Source: Symbiodinium natans (lineage: Eukaryota > Sar > Dinophyceae > Suessiales > Symbiodiniaceae). Taken from it: a stretch of DNA of 64,000 nt. How positions within the stretch are numbered: the first letter of the stretch is position 1; each line of letters opens with the position of its first letter. Both the position numbers and the translations under genes were made by a program. The DNA lies in assembly GCA_905221605.1 (NCBI GenBank), contig CAJNDS010002696.1, positions 249,786 through 313,785 on the forward strand, given 5' to 3'. Positions 36,105 to 44,289 of this stretch are shown here, piece by piece. The notes below the pieces were generated by a model, which saw only the letters and a list, made by a program, of their open reading frames with translations, searched no databases and was not told the origin of the DNA.

Positions 36105-36300
36105 TTTTGGTCGTTGGGTTTTTTACGGGTTTTTACGGGCGTTTAGGGGGAATTACGGGCGTTTAGGAAATTTATGGGCGTTCTGCTTTTGGCTCTTGAA
36201 ATTACGGATAATTATGGGCGTTTAGTGGTTTGTGAGGATTGGTGCAGAATTATGGGCGTTCAGGGGTTTTATGGGCGTTTAGGGGTTTCCGGGTTCATCC
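36105..36300. repeat. TTACGGGCGTTT repeat cluster
   Basis: About eight copies of (A/T)T(A)CGGGCGTTT at 15-40 bp spacing. The motif recurs at 37320-37372 and 38065-38265. Confidence 0.85.
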
Positions 36301-36650
36301 AAACAAACAGGGCTGAATATGCCAAAAACAACAAGCCCTGAGCCCCTCAAAACCTTATCATCCCAAAGCCCTTCACCCGAAGCCTGCAGGGATTTTGCTA
36401 ACCCAAGCTTCCTCCTAAAAGACCCCTGGGACCCCACCCTGCTCAAAACCTCAAGCATTTTGGGACCCCATTTTGGCCATTGAGGTTTTTTGGGGATTTG
36501 CTTTGAAAGGGTTTTTTGGAATTTCCTGGGCCGGCCTGGCCATAAAGCCTGCAGGTTTTGTAGGGTTTTATAGGGTGTTAGGGTTCTTGCAAGGGTTTTA
36601 GGCTTCTAGGGTTTTAAGGCCTTTTTGGGTTTAGGGCTTGATGGGCTTAA
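36300..36650. other. region without recognisable gene
   Basis: Holds TTTAGGG remnants (GGGTTTTAGG, AGGGTTTT) and GCCTGCAGG pairs. No exon called. Confidence 0.4.
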
Positions 36651-37280
36651 CGGAAAGAATCCACGCATAAAAACGCCTATAAAAAACCGCTAAAAAACGG
36701 TAACAATCCATAAGTGGGACTGGCGCGGAAAGGTCACGGAAAGGCTTTAGGCTCTGTGATGCCTTGAAAAAACCTTCAGATCCAACAACTCATGCAGCCC
36801 ACCCCTCGAAACATAGAACCCATAATTCCGCACGGAAAGCTGTGAACTCCCTACGAAAAACCCGAAATCTACGGCAAACCCCTGAAATCTACGGAAAGCC
36901 GCCTGAAATCCCCAAACCCCTGAAACTGAAGCTTGACCTACAATCCAGAGGACCCCTAAACTCTAAAGCCCTCAAACCCAGGGGCCCACGGAAACAGGGG
37001 CTTTCCGTAGACTTCAGGGGGTTTTCCGTAGATTTCGTGTTTACCGTAGGGAGTTCACAGCTTTTTGTGGAATTATGGGTTCTATGTTTCGAAGGGTGGG
37101 CTGAGCTGTTGGATCTGAGAGTTTTTCAAGGCATCACAGAGCCTAAGGCCTTTCCGTGATCTTTCCGCGCCAGTCCCAATTATGGATTTTTACGGTTTTT
37201 TACGGTTTTTTACGGTTTTTTACGGTTTTTTACGGCTTTTTTACGGTTTTTTATGGGCGTTTTTGCGTGGATTCTTTCCG
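36651..37280. mobile_element. 630-bp foldback element
   Basis: CGGAAAGAATCCACGC at the left and GCGTGGATTCTTTCCG at the right end. Arms of about 250 bp are imperfectly inverted (for example AGCTGTGAACTCCCTACG and CGTAGGGAGTTCACAGCT) around a spacer of about 90 bp. TTTTTTACGG is repeated five times in the right arm. Not related to the short hairpins. Confidence 0.85.
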
Positions 37281-37371
37281 TAAGGGCCCACGGAAACCCC
37301 ACGGAAAGCCTAAATCAACAAGTTTACGGGCGAATTACGGGTTTTTACGGGCGTTTAATAAAGATTACGGG

Positions 37372-37546
37372 CGTCTGGGCTGCTATTGCCGATCCTAGCG
37401 ATCCTAGCAGCTGGAAAAAACAGTCCAACTTCGCAACTGTCGTGGCAAGGGAACGAAAAATGAGGTTAACAAATCCGGTCCAATTCAACCCACACCTATA
37501 CCCTAAACCCCTCGGAAGTCCTGGCTGGAGCTTACATGGTGAATAG
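37372..37546 (+). CDS. exon candidate, about 58 codons
   Basis: Reads VWAAIADPSDPSSWKKQS, NFATVVARERKMRLTN and ends in TAG after heptamer-like sequence. Confidence 0.5.
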
Positions 37547-37644
37547 GGCTTATATGGGTTTGTCTACAGGGTCTCCTCATATACGGTCGTGTGGCAGAAC
37601 CGTTATACCCCAACCCCACCCCAACCTATAAACCCTGCAAGTCC

Positions 37645-37885
37645 TGAGGCTTAGGGTCTGGGGTTTGTTTCGTCTTCTCATAATAAGTGTCGCTTGTGCT
37701 TGGGGGTCGGCAGGGTTGGTGTTAAAGACTCAGAATAACCTATATTGTTGTGCTATACAGGGCTTCGAGAAAGGTTGGCTGAGGCTTAGGGTCTCTGGGG
37801 TCCGGGGTTATCAAGTCTCCTGATAAGTGTCGCTTGGGCAGGTCCATATATCGTTGGTCTATACAGGGCTTCGGGAAAGGTTTGA
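37645..37885. repeat. tandem duplication, about 105-135 bp
   Basis: GAGGCTTAGGGTCT, TAAGTGTCGCTTG and CTATACAGGGCTTCG each occur twice in the same order. Copies differ by indels. Confidence 0.7.
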
Positions 37886-38009
37886 GAAGGATTGTGGCTC
37901 GGATTTTACAGTTGGGTTCGCCGGAGCATTCCTGTGTTCCCTCTCTAAACCCCTAAACCCTTCAACCTTGCAGGAGCTGGAAGGGGACAGGGTTCAGGCT
38001 TCACTATAA
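37827..38009 (+). CDS. coding segment, 60 codons
   Basis: Reads VYTGLRERFEKDCGSDFT, VGFAGAFLCSL, then heptamer-derived KPLNPSTLQ, then ELEGDRVQASL, TAA. The last part follows a good acceptor (CTTCAACCTTGCAG), so the middle may be a short intron. Confidence 0.5.
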   Translation: MSLGQVHISLVYTGLRERFEKDCGSDFTVGFAGAFLCSLSKPLNPSTLQELEGDRVQASL

Positions 38010-38064
38010 GCTTGGTGCTTGGTGGGTTGTATTGGTACATTTTATTATGCCGAATTCTCATTTC

Positions 38065-38265
38065 CCCGATTTTGCAAGTACGGGCGTTTCCGGTAAAATC
38101 CTAATTCTCCCCGATCTCGGAATTACGGGCGTTTCCCGTAAAATCCTAATCCTCCCCGATCTCGGAATTACGGGCGTTTCCCGTAAAATCCTAATCCTCC
38201 CCGATCTCGGAATTACGGGCGTTTCCCGAATTACGGGCGTTTGTTTTTTTTACGGGCGTTTCCTA
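38065..38265. repeat. 51-bp tandem repeat with ACGGGCGTTTCC
   Basis: Three near-identical units with CCCCGATCTCGGAATTACGG and CCGTAAAATCC, then extra short units. In frame on the plus strand, but probably non-coding. Confidence 0.9.
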
Positions 38266-38427
38266 AAAAACCCGGTTTTTTCCAAACAACCAAAAGTAAT
38301 AGGGTCTTTTGGAGACCCAGGTATGTATATGTTATAAAAAACAAAAAAAGCACGACCTTCAAACCTAGAAGCCCTGCGCCCCCTAAACCCTAAACCCGAA
38401 ACCCTAAACCCCAAATCACCACCGCAG

Positions 38428-38538
38428 GCTGCGCGAGACGACAATGCGCCTCCGGCTGCGATCCCCCCGCCTCACCAGCACTTTGACTGGAACCTGCGAA
38501 GGCGCATGGCATGTTTAGCCAGGCAGTTTGCTTCGAGG
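38428..38538 (+). CDS. exon candidate, 37 codons
   Basis: CACCACCGCAG acceptor, then AARDDNAPPAAIPPPHQH, FDWNLRRRMACLARQFAS, ending at GTCGAG. Pro-rich then basic. Confidence 0.6.
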
Positions 38539-38879
38539 GTCGAGGGTTTAGGGTTTAGGGTTTAGGGTTTAGGGTTCAGGGTTTAGGGTTTAGGGTTTAG
38601 GGTTAAGGTAAGGAGTAGGGTTTAGGGATTAGGTTTAGGGTTTATTGTAGGGAGGAGGGTTTGGGGACTAGAGCAGACCATGCTGTCTCAGGTTCTTGGG
38701 ATGTTCTCAGCCTAAGGGGGGAGCTGTCGAGGAAGTAACCCGAAACCCTCAACCCTAAACCCTAAACCCTGGCGGTGGGGGGCAGTAGGGATGATCCCTA
38801 GAAAGCTGGAAGTGCTTTTCTAGGGATTTTGGGTGTCATGGATCAAGCCTTTGCGGTTCAGGTGTCTGGCTCTAAACCC

Positions 38880-38975
38880 TAGGGTTTAGGGTTTAGGGTT
38901 TAGGGTTTAGGGTTTAGGGTTTAGGGTTTAGGGTTTAGGGTTTAGGGTTTAGGGTTTAGGGTTTAGGGTTTGGGG
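38880..38975. repeat. TTTAGGG array
   Basis: About thirteen heptamers. Confidence 0.95.
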
Positions 38976-39030
38976 AGGGCTTAGGGCTTAGGGTTTAGGG
39001 TTTAGGGAACCCTCAACCCCATAAACCCCT

Positions 39031-39121
39031 CAGCCCTTTCTGCCAGCTGTCACCAGTGAGGAGTTTTTTACACTTGTTGAGGGCGAAGTGGTTGCAAAAG
39101 GTTCGGCTTCTGGGTCTTGGA
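39031..39121 (+). CDS. exon ending at hairpin H donor
   Basis: Reads QPFLPAVTSEEFFTLVEG then EVVAKGSASGSW plus one base, then GTACTA. Joins 39217-39263 in matching phase. Confidence 0.65.
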
Positions 39122-39216
39122 GTACTATACTTTAATACTTTGTTTGGTTCTGGTTTCCTATTATGGCTACTTGTACCTAAAAAGTATGTACTTGTTGTTC
39201 AGGGTCTACTCCAAAG
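39117..39216. mobile_element. family H element that appears to be a complete intron
   Basis: Left end TTGGAGTACTATACTTTAAT, right end GGGTCTACTCCAAAG. GT at 39122 and AG at 39216 make a 95-nt phase-1 intron. Related copies at 40.1-40.7 and 46.5 kb. Confidence 0.75.
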
Positions 39217-39263
39217 CTAAGGCTTCGTGCTTCACTGCTCCAAGTGCTGTGCTAAAGGTTGGG
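39217..39263 (+). CDS. exon after hairpin H
   Basis: With one base from the upstream exon it reads T-KASCFTAPSAVLKVG and ends phase 0 at GTGAGC. Good coding character. Confidence 0.6.
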
Positions 39264-39527
39264 GTGAGCGCTCGGGGTTCAGAATCACAGTGGTAGCGGG
39301 GGCCCCAAGCCCCAAGCCCAAAACCCTGTGGAATTTTCTTGGGGGCTGATCATTTGGAGGTTGGGAAAATGGGGGACCCCCGAAAATAGGCCCCATACAG
39401 GAGGATTCCCTTAGGGACCCCAATCAGGTAGTATCCTTAAATCATGATGCATTTCATGTGTGATCATAGCTTTTTAATATTTGTATCTAATGTCACAATA
39501 AAAGGTTTTGCTAATCTATAAACACAG

Positions 39528-39637
39528 TCATTTTATGCCCACATTTCGGAAGCCACCATGTAGCTGTTCCGTGTGAGTTGCTTGACGCCTGCCGGCGGGA
39601 GCTTAAGATGATTAAGTTTCGGATCCTCGGGGTTTAG
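39528..39637 (+). CDS. terminal exon candidate, 36 codons
   Basis: TATAAACACAG acceptor, then ILCPHFGSHHVAVPCELL and DACRRELKMIKFRILGV, TAG. CPHFGSHH is Cys/His-rich. Confidence 0.6.
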
Positions 39638-39902
39638 GGTTTAGGGTTTAGGGCTTAGGGCTTAGGGTTTAGGGTTTAGGGTTTAGGGCTACCATATGCC
39701 CCATATTGGAAGACATGATGTCCAAACCCTCAAGCCGAAAGCCAAGACAACCCTCCACCAACCCTAAGCCCGAAAACCCTAAACCCTAAACCGTAAATCC
39801 TAAACCCTAAACTGAAAACCTCAAAACAGCCCTCAAACACCTAAACCCCAAACCCTAAACAACCCTTAAAACCCCCAAGCCCTGAACCGAAAGCTCTGGA
39901 CG

Positions 39903-39963
39903 CAACCCTAAACCCTAAGCCCTAAACCCTAAACCCTAAACCCTAAACCCTAAACCCTAAACC
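39903..39963. repeat. CCCTAAA array
   Basis: Eight heptamers. Confidence 0.9.
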
Positions 39964-40034
39964 CTGCGGCGCAGGCCGGTTCCACCGGGTTCTGGCATGA
40001 AAGTCGTAGCAGAGCCTGGGCAGTCAACCCCTAA
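39964..40034 (+). CDS. terminal exon candidate
   Basis: Reads AAQAGSTGFWHESRSRAW then AVNP, TAA. Confidence 0.5.
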
Positions 40035-40222
40035 ACGTATCATCAGTTTAGGGTTTAGGGTTTAGGGTTTAGGGTTTAGGGTTTAGGGTTTTGGAGTACT
40101 TTACTTTAGTACCTTTTTTGGGTTCTGGGCTATTATAGCTACTTATACCAAAACAGTATATGAGCGACCACTTTTATTACGTTGCAGCAGGTTTCTTGTG
40201 GCGGAGATAAAAATCCACGTTC

Positions 40223-40471
40223 ATGCCTAAAACCTCGGAAAGCGATAGGCCCCCCCCAAAAGCGATACCCTCAATCTTGAATCTAGTAGTCGTTCTGCAA
40301 CAATGTCATGATTTCGTGGTTGGGTCTTATTCCAGAGTGATACCCAAAGCGATACCCCTACGATACCCAGTTGGCCACCCGAAGAGCTGGGCAAAGGCCC
40401 TGGCCCAGGTTGAGGGTTCGAAGTTTAGGATTTGGATTTCGGATTCGAGCAGCGAGAGCTCCAGCTCCTAG
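40223..40471 (+). CDS. coding segment inside the split hairpin H
   Basis: ATG to TAG, 82 codons. MPKTSESDRPPPKAIPSI, LNLVVVLQQCHDFVVGS, SWAKALAQVEGSKFRIWI and a Ser-Glu tail. The last third has very strong codon bias. AAAGCGATA units encode KAI. Confidence 0.55.
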   Translation: MPKTSESDRPPPKAIPSILNLVVVLQQCHDFVVGSYSRVIPKAIPLRYPVGHPKSWAKALAQVEGSKFRIWISDSSSESSSS

Positions 40472-40623
40472 AACAGGAGCTTTAGTCTATAGGCCCTAAA
40501 GAAAGGAAACGGGCTTAGGAATTCAGTGTTTAGGGGAGGGCTCCAGGCTTAGGATCTCTTAAGCAGTAAAGCGATAGGTTTTCGTAGTAGCATTGAGCCA
40601 AAGTCCCATAAAGCGATAAGGCC

Positions 40624-40654
<31 letters not shown>

Positions 40655-40670
40655 GCGATACCCCACGATT
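40234..40670. repeat. AAAGCGATA motif cluster
   Basis: The 9-mer AAAGCGATA occurs about seven times (40234, 40258, 40346, 40564, 40612, 40654 and nearby). A C run of about 25 and an A run sit at 40623-40655. Confidence 0.75.
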
Positions 40671-40744
40671 TTTTAATTAGCATGTACAAAAGATTTTTTG
40701 CAGCTGCTCATATACTTTTTCCCAGGGTCTACTCCAAAGTAGGG

Positions 40745-41030
40745 TCAAGGGACTGTAGGAGGGACCTTATACTTACTTCGCCAATGGTTTAACTCTAATT
40801 TTTTTGGTTTTCCTTATTTGGTAGGAACAGTACAGTTTGACCTTTAAAGGAGAAGTATATGGACCTTAAAGGTTATTTCGGGGGGATTTCGGTAAATAGG
40901 GACTATATAAGGTATATATGTATATATCTATATATAGGGGTTATCTGTGGGTTATAAAGGCGACTAAGATTCAGGTCCTAGGGGTCCCTCCTTATACCCC
41001 TAACATCATCATGGGCTCAAAGGGTCTATG
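40745..41030. other. AT-rich non-coding stretch
   Basis: Holds TATATATG tracts and inverted GGAGGGACC/GGTCCCTCC pairs. No exon seen. Confidence 0.4.
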
Positions 41031-41070
41031 GGCTCAAGGGGTCAATGGGGTCAGGAGGGTGAAGAGTTCT

Positions 41071-41148
41071 TAGGTTTTAGGGTTTTAGGGTTTTAGGGTT
41101 TTAGGGTCTAGGGTTTAGGGTTTAGGGTTTAGGGTTTAGGGTTTAGGG
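41071..41148. repeat. TTTTAGGG then TTTAGGG array
   Basis: Octamers followed by heptamers. Confidence 0.9.
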
Positions 41149-41234
41149 CTGTGGTTACTAGTTAATAGGACTACTGGGCTGAGTATGGCTAATGGGGTTT
41201 TGAAAGCCCTAAATGCTTAAGTCTAAACTTCCTT

Positions 41235-41284
41235 GAAGAGCCGCGTACGCTCGGGAAGCCTATCACACCTATGCTCTGCGCCGG
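41235..41284 (+). CDS. exon candidate
   Basis: Reads EEPRTLGKPITPMLCAG. Confidence 0.4.
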
Positions 41285-41337
41285 TTTAGGGCTCCGGGTA
41301 GAGTTTAGGGTTTAGGGTTTACGGTTTAGGGTTTCGG

Positions 41338-41464
41338 AGTTTGGACATTTCTGCCTACTTAGATTCGAGTCAAGCCGTCCGGTGTGAGCTCGCATTGGCG
41401 AGGACGCCTTTCCCGATCCCTCCAAGAATGATAACCTTAGATAACCTCACTCTTTTCGGGGAGT
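41338..41464 (+). CDS. exon candidate, 42 codons
   Basis: Reads SLDISAYLDSSQAVRCEL, ALARTPFPIPPRMITLDN and LTLFGE, ending at GTTTAG. The frame stays open across the following TTTAGGG intron to the next exon. Confidence 0.6.
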
Positions 41465-41601
41465 GTTTAGGGTTTAGGGTTCAGGGTTTCGGGTTTAGGG
41501 TTCAGGCTTTAGGGTTCAGGGTTCAGGGTTTAGGGTTGTGGACTAAACCCTGCACCCTGAGCCTTCTCTGGGCCCTCGGGCGCCCAGACTCGCCTCCCCA
41601 G

Positions 41602-41656
41602 GATGTCTCCATCGCGGATCTTACCCACCAATTATTTCATTTCCGAGGCCGCATGG
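41602..41656 (+). CDS. exon with canonical borders
   Basis: CGCCTCCCCAG acceptor, then DVSIADLTHQLFHFRGRM and a GTATAG donor. In the same long frame as 41338-41464. Confidence 0.55.
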
Positions 41657-41747
41657 GTATAGGGTTTAGGGTTTCGGGTTTAGGGCTTAGGGCTTAGGGT
41701 TTAGAAGTCAGGGTTTGGGGTTCACACCAACCTAGGGTCGACCCTAG

Positions 41748-41807
41748 ACGTACCCCCAGACGGGAGGTAGCCTAGCGGGTCTTAGTTTGGTAGCGGCAGC
41801 TATCAGG
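41748..41807 (+). CDS. exon candidate
   Basis: After GACCCTAG reads TYPQTGGSLAGLSLVAAA then IR. Confidence 0.45.
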
Positions 41808-41973
41808 GTTTCGGGTTTAGGGTCTAGGGTTTAGGGTTTAGGGTTTAGGGTTGAGGGGTTTTGCAGGAAGCCGAACCCCAAACCCTAAACCCTCAACCCT
41901 CAACCCTAAACCCTAAACCCTAAACCCTAAACTCTGAACCCTAATCCGGAAAACCCAAACCCCCGCAGCCTAG

Positions 41974-42036
41974 GCCTCGGCCGTCCCTAGGCCTACCCCT
42001 GACCTAGGGAAGGTCAAGGCCCGAAGCATTAGATGG
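41974..42036 (+). CDS. exon candidate
   Basis: GCAGCCTAG acceptor, then ASAVPRPTPDLGKVKARS and IRW, ending at GTTTAG. Confidence 0.5.
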
Positions 42037-42159
42037 GTTTAGGGTTTAGGGTTTAGGGTTTAGGGTTTAGGGTTAGAACGCTAAGCTTAAGTTTGGTGTA
42101 GAGGGTTTAGGGTTGCGGAGTTTGGGGTTTCTACCCTGTAAACCCCAAACCCTAATTGA

Positions 42160-42285
42160 TATCCGACGACTATTTTGAGCAGCGCTGTTGTGGCTAATGA
42201 CCGGCTCGCGATTTCTTGCGTTGAGATAAGGCATTTGCGGCTTCCGAAAACGAAAGGTGCCCCGTTTGGGCGTACGTTAGGGGGT
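42160..42285 (+). CDS. exon candidate, 42 codons
   Basis: Reads YPTTILSSAVVANDRLAI, SCVEIRHLRLPKTKGAPF and GRTLGG, ending near GTTTAG. Protein-like throughout. Confidence 0.6.
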
Positions 42286-42418
42286 GTTTAGGGTTTAGTT
42301 AGGGGACTGTGGGTTCCTTTAGAAAGGATTATCGTGCTTTTTTAGAGGCATTTACCCCCCCATGTTGGGAACACCCATGTTGTAGCAGGATTGTTTGTGA
42401 CGGAGTTTTTTTTGTCAG

Positions 42419-42470
42419 GATTGCGTGCCTTGCCATCGCAAGCAAACCTACACCAGCAGTATGGCCCTAG
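42419..42470 (+). CDS. terminal exon candidate
   Basis: GTTTTTTTTGTCAG acceptor, then IACLAIASKPTPAVWP, TAG. Confidence 0.5.
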
Positions 42471-42572
42471 ACCCTAAACCCTAAACCTTAAACCCTAAAC
42501 CCTAAACCCCAAACCCTATACCCATGAGAAAGGTTCAGGTTTTAAAGCTTTGTTGCGTGTCTGCCCTCTCAG

Positions 42573-42661
42573 GCCCGGGTGGCTCAGCTTTTTGAGTTAG
42601 AAGAGAGCCTGGCGGCGGGCGGCGGAGTAGCAGCAGCCCGTAATCCTCGCAGTCGTAGATG
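42573..42661 (+). CDS. exon with canonical borders
   Basis: TCTGCCCTCTCAG acceptor, then ARVAQLFELEESLAAGGG and VAAARNPRSRR, ending phase 2 at GTTTAG. Confidence 0.6.
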
Positions 42662-42672
42662 GTTTAGGGTTT

Positions 42673-42752
42673 ACCCAAAGGCTCCAATGTAGTTCCTTTT
42701 TGGGTTAGATATAGGGGATTTTAGTATACTGCCCCAAAAAGGTACTACATAG
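42673..42752. mobile_element. family G hairpin element
   Basis: ACCCAAAGGCTCCAATGTAG on the left; CCAAAAAGGTACTACATAGG on the right, with the far end lost. Confidence 0.7.
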
Positions 42753-42838
42753 GGTTTGGTGGTAGTCGTCCTGGTACCAGTGGCAGCGGTTGTGGTCGCG
42801 GTCGTGGTAGTGGTACTGGCTGTAGTAGTGGTAGGGGT
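42752..42838 (+). CDS. Gly/Ser/Arg-rich exon candidate
   Basis: Reads GGSRPGTSGSGCGRGRGS then GTGCSSGRG, ending at GTAAGA. Overlapping valine-rich frame (VVVVVLAVVVVG) is a shadow. Confidence 0.45.
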
Positions 42839-42844
42839 AAGAGA

Positions 42845-42946
42845 TAGAGCAGCAGTAGCAGTAGGGCTAGTAGTGGAGATGAGAGCGCCGCATCAAAATC
42901 ACAAAGAGGTCTTAGGCAGGACCATTGCTTTAGTGGGGCTTGACCT
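42845..42946 (+). CDS. Ser-rich exon candidate
   Basis: Reads SSSSSRASSGDESAASKS then QRGLRQDHCFSGA, TGA. Same frame as the Gly-rich segment with a TAG between. Confidence 0.4.
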
Positions 42947-43039
42947 CAGATTTGGGCTTCTATAAGGGTTTAGGGCGTTCAGGGTCAAAATTTGTTTGGG
43001 GCTTTTGATTGATGGCTTTTTGTTGGTTTGTTTACGCAG

Positions 43040-43098
43040 GTTCTTAGGGTTTTGGGAGTGGCAACGCTTCGAAGCTTGTTTGGGGGCACCCCACAAGC
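43040..43098 (+). CDS. exon candidate
   Basis: TTGGTTTGTTTACGCAG acceptor, then VLRVLGVATLRSLFGGTP. It ends as CCCTAAA begins. Confidence 0.55.
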
Positions 43099-43190
43099 CC
43101 TAAACGCTAAACCCTAAACCCTAAACCCTAAACCCTAAACCCTAAACCCTAAACCCTAAACCCTAAACCCTAAACCCTAAACCCTGAACC
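43098..43190. repeat. CCCTAAA array
   Basis: Thirteen heptamers. Confidence 0.95.
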
Positions 43191-43221
43191 CAAGCACGAG
43201 ACCTCTGCACTGTTCAACAGG

Positions 43222-43265
43222 CATTACCATGAATGTCAACGGTGCTCGTCTCAGTGTGCCAAAGG
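43222..43265 (+). CDS. short exon candidate before hairpin A
   Basis: CACTGTTCAACAG acceptor, then ITMNVNGARLSVPK. It ends at the GTCCAT inside the hairpin's left end. An alternative frame, HYHECQRCSSQCAK, is Cys/His-rich. Confidence 0.45.
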
Positions 43266-43367
43266 GTCCATGTACCTGTATAGTAGATACTTGGGCCTTA
43301 AAGGGGTTCCTATGTAGTAGCTTTTGGGGCCAAGTATATACTATATAGGTACATGGACCCTTAGGGT
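43261..43367. mobile_element. family A hairpin element
   Basis: AAAGGGTCCATGTACC and GGTACATGGACCCTTAGG ends. GT near the left end, AG at the right end. Confidence 0.85.
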
Positions 43368-43425
43368 GTGGAGACCTGCAAGTTTAGGGTTTTAGGGGTT
43401 TGGGTTTAGGGTTTAACGCTTCTAG

Positions 43426-43545
43426 CCATTCATTCGAAAGCCTAGCATGAGCATATTTGCGTTGGAAGGTGGCCCCAGGCCCTACGCCCATGGCCAGTCT
43501 AGATCTTCGAAGCACTTGCCCCCAAACTCTTGGCCCACAGCCTGA
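43426..43545 (+). CDS. terminal exon candidate, 39 codons
   Basis: ACGCTTCTAG acceptor, then PFIRKPSMSIFALEGGPR, PYAHGQSRSSKHLPPNSW, TGA. Confidence 0.55.
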   Translation, partial: PFIRKPSMSIFALEGGPRPYAHGQSRSSKHLPPNSWPTA

Positions 43546-43559
43546 ACTCTAAGCCCCCA

Positions 43560-43790
43560 ACCCGTAAACCAACATTCGACCCTCAAACCCCCTACGCCAG
43601 ACCTAGGCCTCAAATTAACCTAAACTCACGGCACCTCAAACCCCAAAACCGTAAACCAGAAACCTAACCGCTAATTAGATACCCTAAACCTTTAACTTTA
43701 AACCCTAAACCCTGAAGCCGAAGCCTTGAAACCCTAAACCCTATAATCCCAAGCCAACACCTGGAGCCCCGAAGTACCCTTCTTAATGAG
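43560..43790. repeat. degenerate CCCTAAA sequence
   Basis: Diverged heptamers only. Confidence 0.6.
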
Positions 43791-43795
43791 GACCT

Positions 43796-43917
43796 AGGTG
43801 CACTTTTCTCTTACAGTTGGTTAGCAGGGAATGAGGGAATCAGGGCCCCATATATACCCTTTAAAGGATTACATAGGGTACCTCATTTCCCCATTCCCTA
43901 CTAACCAACAGTTAGTT
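43796..43917. mobile_element. hairpin element
   Basis: TTACAGTTGGTTAGCAGGGA and TCCCTACTAACCAACAGTTA are inverted ends. GGTACC lies in the arm. Related pieces near 29.5 and 50.9 kb. Confidence 0.65.
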
Positions 43918-43952
43918 TTAAGGTAAGCCCCGAAACCCTCCCCAAAACCAAG

Positions 43953-44001
43953 GACCCTGGGTCGACTGCTGTGGACTCTATGCTGCTGGTCTCTGATAGG
44001 T
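43953..44001 (+). CDS. exon candidate
   Basis: Reads DPGSTAVDSMLLVSD, ending at GTTCAG. Confidence 0.45.
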
Positions 44002-44089
44002 TCAGGGTTTAGGGTTTAGGTTCAGGGTTTCATGGGGTCAAGGTTGTGTTTAAAGGTGTGGCTCGGCCTTCTGTAAAAGGTGTGGCTCG

Positions 44090-44262
44090 GGTCCCCTGGT
44101 CCTCTGGTCCTGTGGTCCTCTGGTCCCGTGGTGCTCTTGTCCTCTGGTCCTCTGGTCCTTTCGTACTGTCTGGTGCTCTGGTTTTCTGGTCTTCCGGTCC
44201 TGTGGTCCTCTAGTCCCGTGGTCCTCTGGTCCATGGTTCCGTGGTCCTCTGGCCCTGCTCCT
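44090..44262. repeat. TGGTCCTC octamer minisatellite
   Basis: About twenty units of TGGTCCTC/TGGTCCTG. They give a Gly-Pro-Glu-Asp minus ORF and a Val-Leu-Ser plus ORF, probably both artefacts. Confidence 0.9.
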
Positions 44263-44289
44263 CCTGCGGTCCATTTCTGAAGACTTGCA

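Larger units (their letters stand above)
40094..40745. mobile_element. family H element split by a 540-bp insert
   Basis: The left half (GGAGTACTTTACTTTAGTAC to GTATATGAG) and right half (CTCATATAC to GGGTCTACTCCAAAG) match H ends. The insert carries the AAAGCGATA repeats and a coding segment. Confidence 0.55.
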
